Under the pieces are notes generated by a model that was not told where the DNA came from, searched no databases, and saw nothing but the letters and a program-made list of their open reading frames with translations. A stretch of DNA of 64,000 bases, from the NCBI RefSeq assembly GCF_000346465.2, contig NC_034009.1, forward strand, positions 47,609,657 through 47,673,656, written 5' to 3'. Below, one piece after another: positions 60,557 through 64,000 of this stretch. The translations under genes and the position numbers were made by a program. Position 1 is the first letter of the stretch. Each line of letters opens with the position of its first letter. The stretch comes from Prunus persica (taxonomy: Eukaryota; Streptophyta; Magnoliopsida; Rosales; Rosaceae).

Positions 60557-62470
60557 AAAGAAGTTGAGGTTTCACCTCAAAATCAATTGGCAATGGGGGG
60601 AGTAGCCCACTCCTTATAAGCCCTTGCTAGGTTTCTCAACTTTCCAATGTGAGATTTTTTACCTTCACATTCTTACACGTCCTCGCACGTGTGACGAATT
60701 TTTAAGCCAAACATATGGACAACACATATTGGGTGACGTGGAGCATGTGTGGCCGTTGGGCTTTCACACGTGGCCAATCCGCTCTGATACCATGAAGGAA
60801 GTTGAGGTTCCACCCCAAAATCAATTAGCAATGGGAGGAGTAGCCCAACTCCTTATAAGCCCTTGTTAGGTTTCACAATTTTCCAATGTGGAACTCTTTA
60901 CCTTCATATTCTCACACGCCTCTGCACGTGTGACGAATTTTTCAAGCCTAACACGTGGACAACACATTTTGGGTGACGGGAGCACGTGTGGCTGTTGGGC
61001 TTTCACACATGGACAACTTGGCTCTAATATACCATGAAGGAAGTTGAGGTTCCATCCCAAAATCAGGGCTATCTCTGAGATTTTAAGGGCTCTGTGCGAA
61101 ACTTAAATTAGGGCCTCACATAATCTAATACAAAAATACTATAAAAATTTGCCATAACTTAATGTCATAAACAATTTTTTTTATAACTAAAATTCACCAT
61201 TAATAAATATGTAATGACAATCAGAAATCAAATTCATAAAGATTTAAATGTTTCCATTTGATAAAGTTAAATGTTTGGTACAAAAATAAGCTCCTTGTGC
61301 CCCTATAAGGTCCCTTGCTGCCTCCAATAAGCAATCTGTGTTATTAAAGAGTAGTTGCACACAAATGTCATTAACAAATTAGATTATATTGCATTAAACA
61401 GAAAAGCAACAACAAAAACATACATGATTATCCAAAAATCATTCACATTGTATTTGATGTCTTATTTGAAGAATTAAAACTATTACAAGAGCTTTTATCC
61501 CAAAAGAAAAAAAACACAGCCAGTATAATACTAATGTCTGAAAATTAATCTTCTTGAATTTTTAGAAGAGAAATCATCAATCAAATGTCCATAATCAAGT
61601 TTTTCAAGAAGTTCACTTTCAATTGAAATCAAAGCAAGTTAGATTAATCTTTCTTGCGACATAGTTGATCGCAAGTATGATTTTAACAAGTTTAATTTTG
61701 AAAAACTTCTTCCTGCAGATGCAACAGTAACAAAAATAGTCAATAGGATTCTATATGCAATGAATGCATTTGGAAAACAATTTAATCTTTTCAAGAAATT
61801 TAATATTGCAGTAGCTGTGGTATTTTCTTTATGAATTCAGGAATTAGGGTTTTCTCTTTTTAGTGTTCAAATTCTTGAAATTGAAAGAATAACAGAAATT
61901 GTCAAAGGATTGAAAACAGAACCAAAGAGAAATTGATGAACAATGATGATTACTTACCAGAAAATCAGAGTTTAAGAAAAAGAAGAAGCCATGAAGTTTT
62001 TTCGTTTTGTTTTGAATGAAGAAAGTACTTTTCTTAGAGGAGAAAACCTTTTTTTATTTTATTTTTAAGAACATTTGGGGGATATATATATATATATATA
62101 CGCCTCCATTGGTGTGGTTAAGCTTCCATGTTAGGCTAGCCAAATCAACCTCAGAGAGCATCGAACTCTGGCCCTTTTGCCAAATAGATTTGCACTCCAA
62201 CCAACTCCCCTGAACACGCTGTTGTGCAAATGTCCAAACGCTAATATATACGATTCATATAATATTAATATATATATATAATATAAAGAAATTTTTTTTT
62301 CAAGGGCCCTTAAGAATCGGGGGCTCTATGCGGTGGCGCCACTTGCATCACCCCAGAGCCGTCCTTGCCCAAAACCAATTGGCAATGGGAGGAGTAGCCC
62401 AACTCCTTATAAGCCCTTGCTAGGTTTCTCAACTCTCCAATGTGGGACTTTTTACCTTCACATTATCACA
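60557..62470. repeat. Tandem repeat, ~240-bp unit, third copy split by a hAT element
   Basis: AAGTTGAGGT starts units at 60,561, 60,799 and 61,041 (spacing 238 and 242). Each unit contains CAATGGGAGGAGTAGCCCAA, CTCCTTATAAGCCCTTG, CCAATGTGGGACT-like sequence, ACGTGTGACGAATTTTT and TGATACCATGAAGG. The third unit is cut after 22 bases at 61,063 and resumes at 62,368-62,470. CCAATGTGGGACTTTT is a common end feature of plant short LTR families, so the unit may derive from a TRIM LTR. Non-coding. Confidence 0.8.
61064..62367 (-). mobile_element. hAT transposon remnant with dimerization-domain coding
   Basis: 1304-bp element with related ends (CAGGGCTATCTCTGAG and, reversed, CAAGGACGGCTCTGGG) and an 8-bp target duplication, CCCAAAAT at 61,056-61,063 and CCCAAAAC at 62,368-62,375. 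On the minus strand, about 61,770-61,560, translation gives the C-terminal dimerization domain of hAT transposases: ILLTIFVTVASAGRSFSKLN, then KSYLRSTMSQERL and ALISIESELLEKLDYGHLID. A stop interrupts it. This resembles the TTF-zinc-finger/ZMYM1-like hAT group. Most of the transposase is missing, so it is an internally deleted copy. Confidence 0.85.
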
Positions 62471-62750
62471 AGCACAACTTGCCTCCCAGATTTCTTACTA
62501 TATATTTTATTTAACTCAAACCCGATATTGAATGTGCGGAATTTTATTTTATTTTTCCATTCAATTTTTCTTTGTAATACTTTTTCGTGATTTCTATAGT
62601 TTGTTCATATTGTCATTTGAGCTCTTTAGATCAAGATGATTTAAATTCCTTAATCAGTTAAGGCAAAGAAAAGGATCATGTCATTGGTGTGATAATTTCA
62701 CATTTACTTTCTCATTCTGCCAATAATTTTGTCACAATCGTACAACACAT
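62471..62750. other. Spacer between the tandem repeat and the Mutator-like element
   Basis: AT-rich, no gene or repeat recognised. Confidence 0.4.
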
Positions 62751-63065
62751 TTAAGGGATAAATTTACAGGAAAAAGTCACTTTTGGTCCTTGTGGTTTAC
62801 CACTAATAAGGTCCATGTGGTTTCAATTCGATCATTTTTATCCATATGATTTTCAATTTAAGCAATTCAAGGACAATTTCCAATTTCTGTCAAAATTGAG
62901 TAAGTGGCATTAGTTGTTGAGGGGCATTTTGGTCCACAAACAAAGGATTGAAAACAAAACGATTAAAAAAGAAAAAGAAAATTAGGCATTCAACCCAAGC
63001 CAGGGGAAGCTGTTGGTTGAGTTAGGAGGGTCAATGGTGAACAGAGAAGAACTTGCATGTCACGA

Positions 63066-63176
63066 GGATAACAATATTTTGCTATCTCCAACCAATCACG
63101 TTCCGTCATATGGAACAGTTATCACGCGTGGCGGAACGTGATTGGTTTAGGGATAGTAAACAGTGATATCCCCATG
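63066..63176. mobile_element. Small palindromic MITE, copy 2 of 2
   Basis: Arms GATAACAATATTTTGCTATC and AACCAATCACGTTCCG on the left pair with CGGAACGTGATTGGTTTAGG and GATAGTAAACAGTGATATCC on the right. Same family as 32,725-32,845. It lies inside the Mutator-like element. Confidence 0.65.
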
Positions 63177-63303
63177 ATATATACATTTTTTCCTAGGAAC
63201 GAGACCTAGGCATGAGCCCCAAAAGATATGAAAACCAAAAAAAGAGGAGGCAGGCGAAGAGGGGTTCGAGCGCGAGAATGATCGAAGGGTTCTTGATTTG
63301 AAT

Positions 63304-63590
63304 TCACTTGAGCTGGAACGAGACCCAAATGATGAGCAAATTGGTCTCGGCGTAATGAAAGGCGGCTAGGGCTGCGAGCGGGAATAAGATGAAAGTGACG
63401 AGGAGAGAGGAGCTGAAGAAGAAGGAGATCTCGAAGAAGATGAGCCAGACGTTGAAGAAGGCAACATACTTGGATTTTTGGGTGTTGACAATGTAGGAGA
63501 CCATGAGGCCTAGGTTTAGGGTTGCGATCACCGACGTGCCGTTGAGGTCGAGGAAGAAGGCAGCATATGGAACGAAGGCGACAACGATTC
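63304..63590 (-). pseudogene. Broken multi-pass membrane protein frame inside the Mutator-like element
   Basis: On the minus strand a frame reads IVVAFVPYAAFFLDLNGTSV, then IATLNLGLMVSYIVNTQKSK and YVAFFNVWLIFFEISFFFSS, with at least three hydrophobic segments, and ends VSFQLK at a stop (63,304). It is GC-richer than its surroundings and looks like real protein. An in-frame TGA sits directly upstream of IVVAF, where the upstream frame reads IHTFAHNS. No start codon precedes this. I do not recognise the parent gene. It is probably a captured gene fragment that has decayed. Confidence 0.5.
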
Positions 63591-63712
63591 AGGAGTTGTG
63601 GGCAAATGTGTGGATGGGTAGAAATGAGAGGACTTAAGAGATCTAGAAGGACCACCTCCGCCATTGTTGAAGACTGAGTCACTGGGGCTGTGACTAAGGC
63701 TAGGGTTTGGGG

Positions 63713-63734
63713 ATCAATCTCTCTCTCTCTCTCT
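63713..63734. repeat. (CT)n microsatellite
   Basis: Short CT run just inside the right TIR of the Mutator-like element. Confidence 0.7.
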
Positions 63735-64000
63735 TAAAATCTTTATTCATCTTTTTTCCAGCCTTTGTTTTTGGACCGAAATGCCCCTCAACAACTAACG
63801 GCAGTTACTCAATTTTAACAGAAATTGAAAATTGTCCTTGAATTTAATTGAAAACCACATGGGCAAAAATGATCAAATTGAAACCACATGAACCTTAGTG
63901 GTAAAAATAATAAACTATATAAACCAAAAATGACTTTTTCCATAAATTTACTCATGGATATTTAAATGTCCTTCCTTAAGGTTTCTTTTCTTTTATTTAT

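Larger units (their letters stand above)
62750..63965. mobile_element. Long-TIR, Mutator/Pack-MULE-like element
   Basis: The two ends are inverted repeats of about 190 bp: 62,757-62,950 and 63,756-63,953. Landmarks are AAAAAGTCACTTTTGGTCC against the reverse of AAAATGACTTTTTCC, CAATTCAAGGACAATTTCCA against the reverse of GAAAATTGTCCTTGAA, and GTTGAGGGGCATTTTGGTCC against the reverse of GGACCGAAATGCCCC. TIRs this long are typical of Mutator-like elements. No transposase is present; the interior has a small MITE and a broken protein-like frame. Exact ends and target duplication are unclear, although ATTTAA occurs on both sides. Confidence 0.65.

Noticed and set aside
60557..62470. CRISPR-like or satellite array
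   Set aside because: Only three long (~240 bp) units, no short regular repeats with unique spacers, and this is a eukaryotic genome.

Overview
The window is nuclear DNA of a flowering plant (eudicot). Genes have GT-AG introns, are AT-rich between exons, and are separated by long stretches of decayed transposons, MITEs and microsatellites. A Cassandra-type solo LTR carrying 5S rRNA sequence, and several repeat families that I associate with the rose family, suggest Rosaceae. That placement is an inference and is not proven by the sequence.

Seven protein-coding genes can be read exon by exon. From left to right they are: NDUFB3, the B12 subunit of mitochondrial complex I (minus, 6419-6673); ISPD, the plastid MEP-pathway cytidylyltransferase (plus, 11 coding exons, 7287-11409); STICHEL, a DnaX-like AAA+ protein that controls trichome branching (minus, 6 coding exons, 12657-19796); an intronless PLS-DYW pentatricopeptide protein (plus, 25888-28197); an organelle-type protein made only of the trigger-factor ribosome-binding domain (minus, 8 coding exons including a 14-nt microexon, 29843-32405); an Alfin-like PHD-finger protein (minus, 5 coding exons, 34223-38798); and a NAC transcription factor of the NAC035/LOV1 type (minus, 3 coding exons, 52315-54455).

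From memory, the same neighbours occur in two duplicated Arabidopsis segments: At2g02450-At2g02510 (NAC035, AL6, STI, ISPD, B12) and At1g14450-At1g14510 (B12, STICHEL-like 1, PPR, AL7). The window therefore looks like a fairly complete version of the ancestral block. NDUFB3 and ISPD are divergent and share a 613-bp intergenic promoter; ISPD and STI converge. I see no evidence of a biosynthetic cluster or a new molecular system. Four products probably act in organelles (complex I, isoprenoid precursor synthesis, PPR RNA processing, trigger factor) and three are regulatory or developmental (STI, AL, NAC).

The rest is repeat-rich. 1585-1856 is a Cassandra solo LTR with a 5-bp target duplication, placed at the end of a palindromic MITE (1857-2182). 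22.7-24.4 kb holds nested MITEs and a GGT-rich minisatellite. 25.0-25.7 kb is a copia 3' end just upstream of the PPR gene. 39473-42769 is a structurally complete but coding-dead copia element with 260-bp LTRs and a 5-bp target duplication. 43.2-47.0 kb is a split MITE around a 3.5-kb insert with tandem repeats. 48.2-49.6 kb is a decayed copia. 50.1-50.6 kb is a MITE. 60.56-62.47 kb is a ~240-bp tandem repeat broken by a hAT element with an 8-bp target duplication. 62.75-63.96 kb is a long-TIR, Mutator/Pack-MULE-like element carrying a broken membrane-protein ORF.
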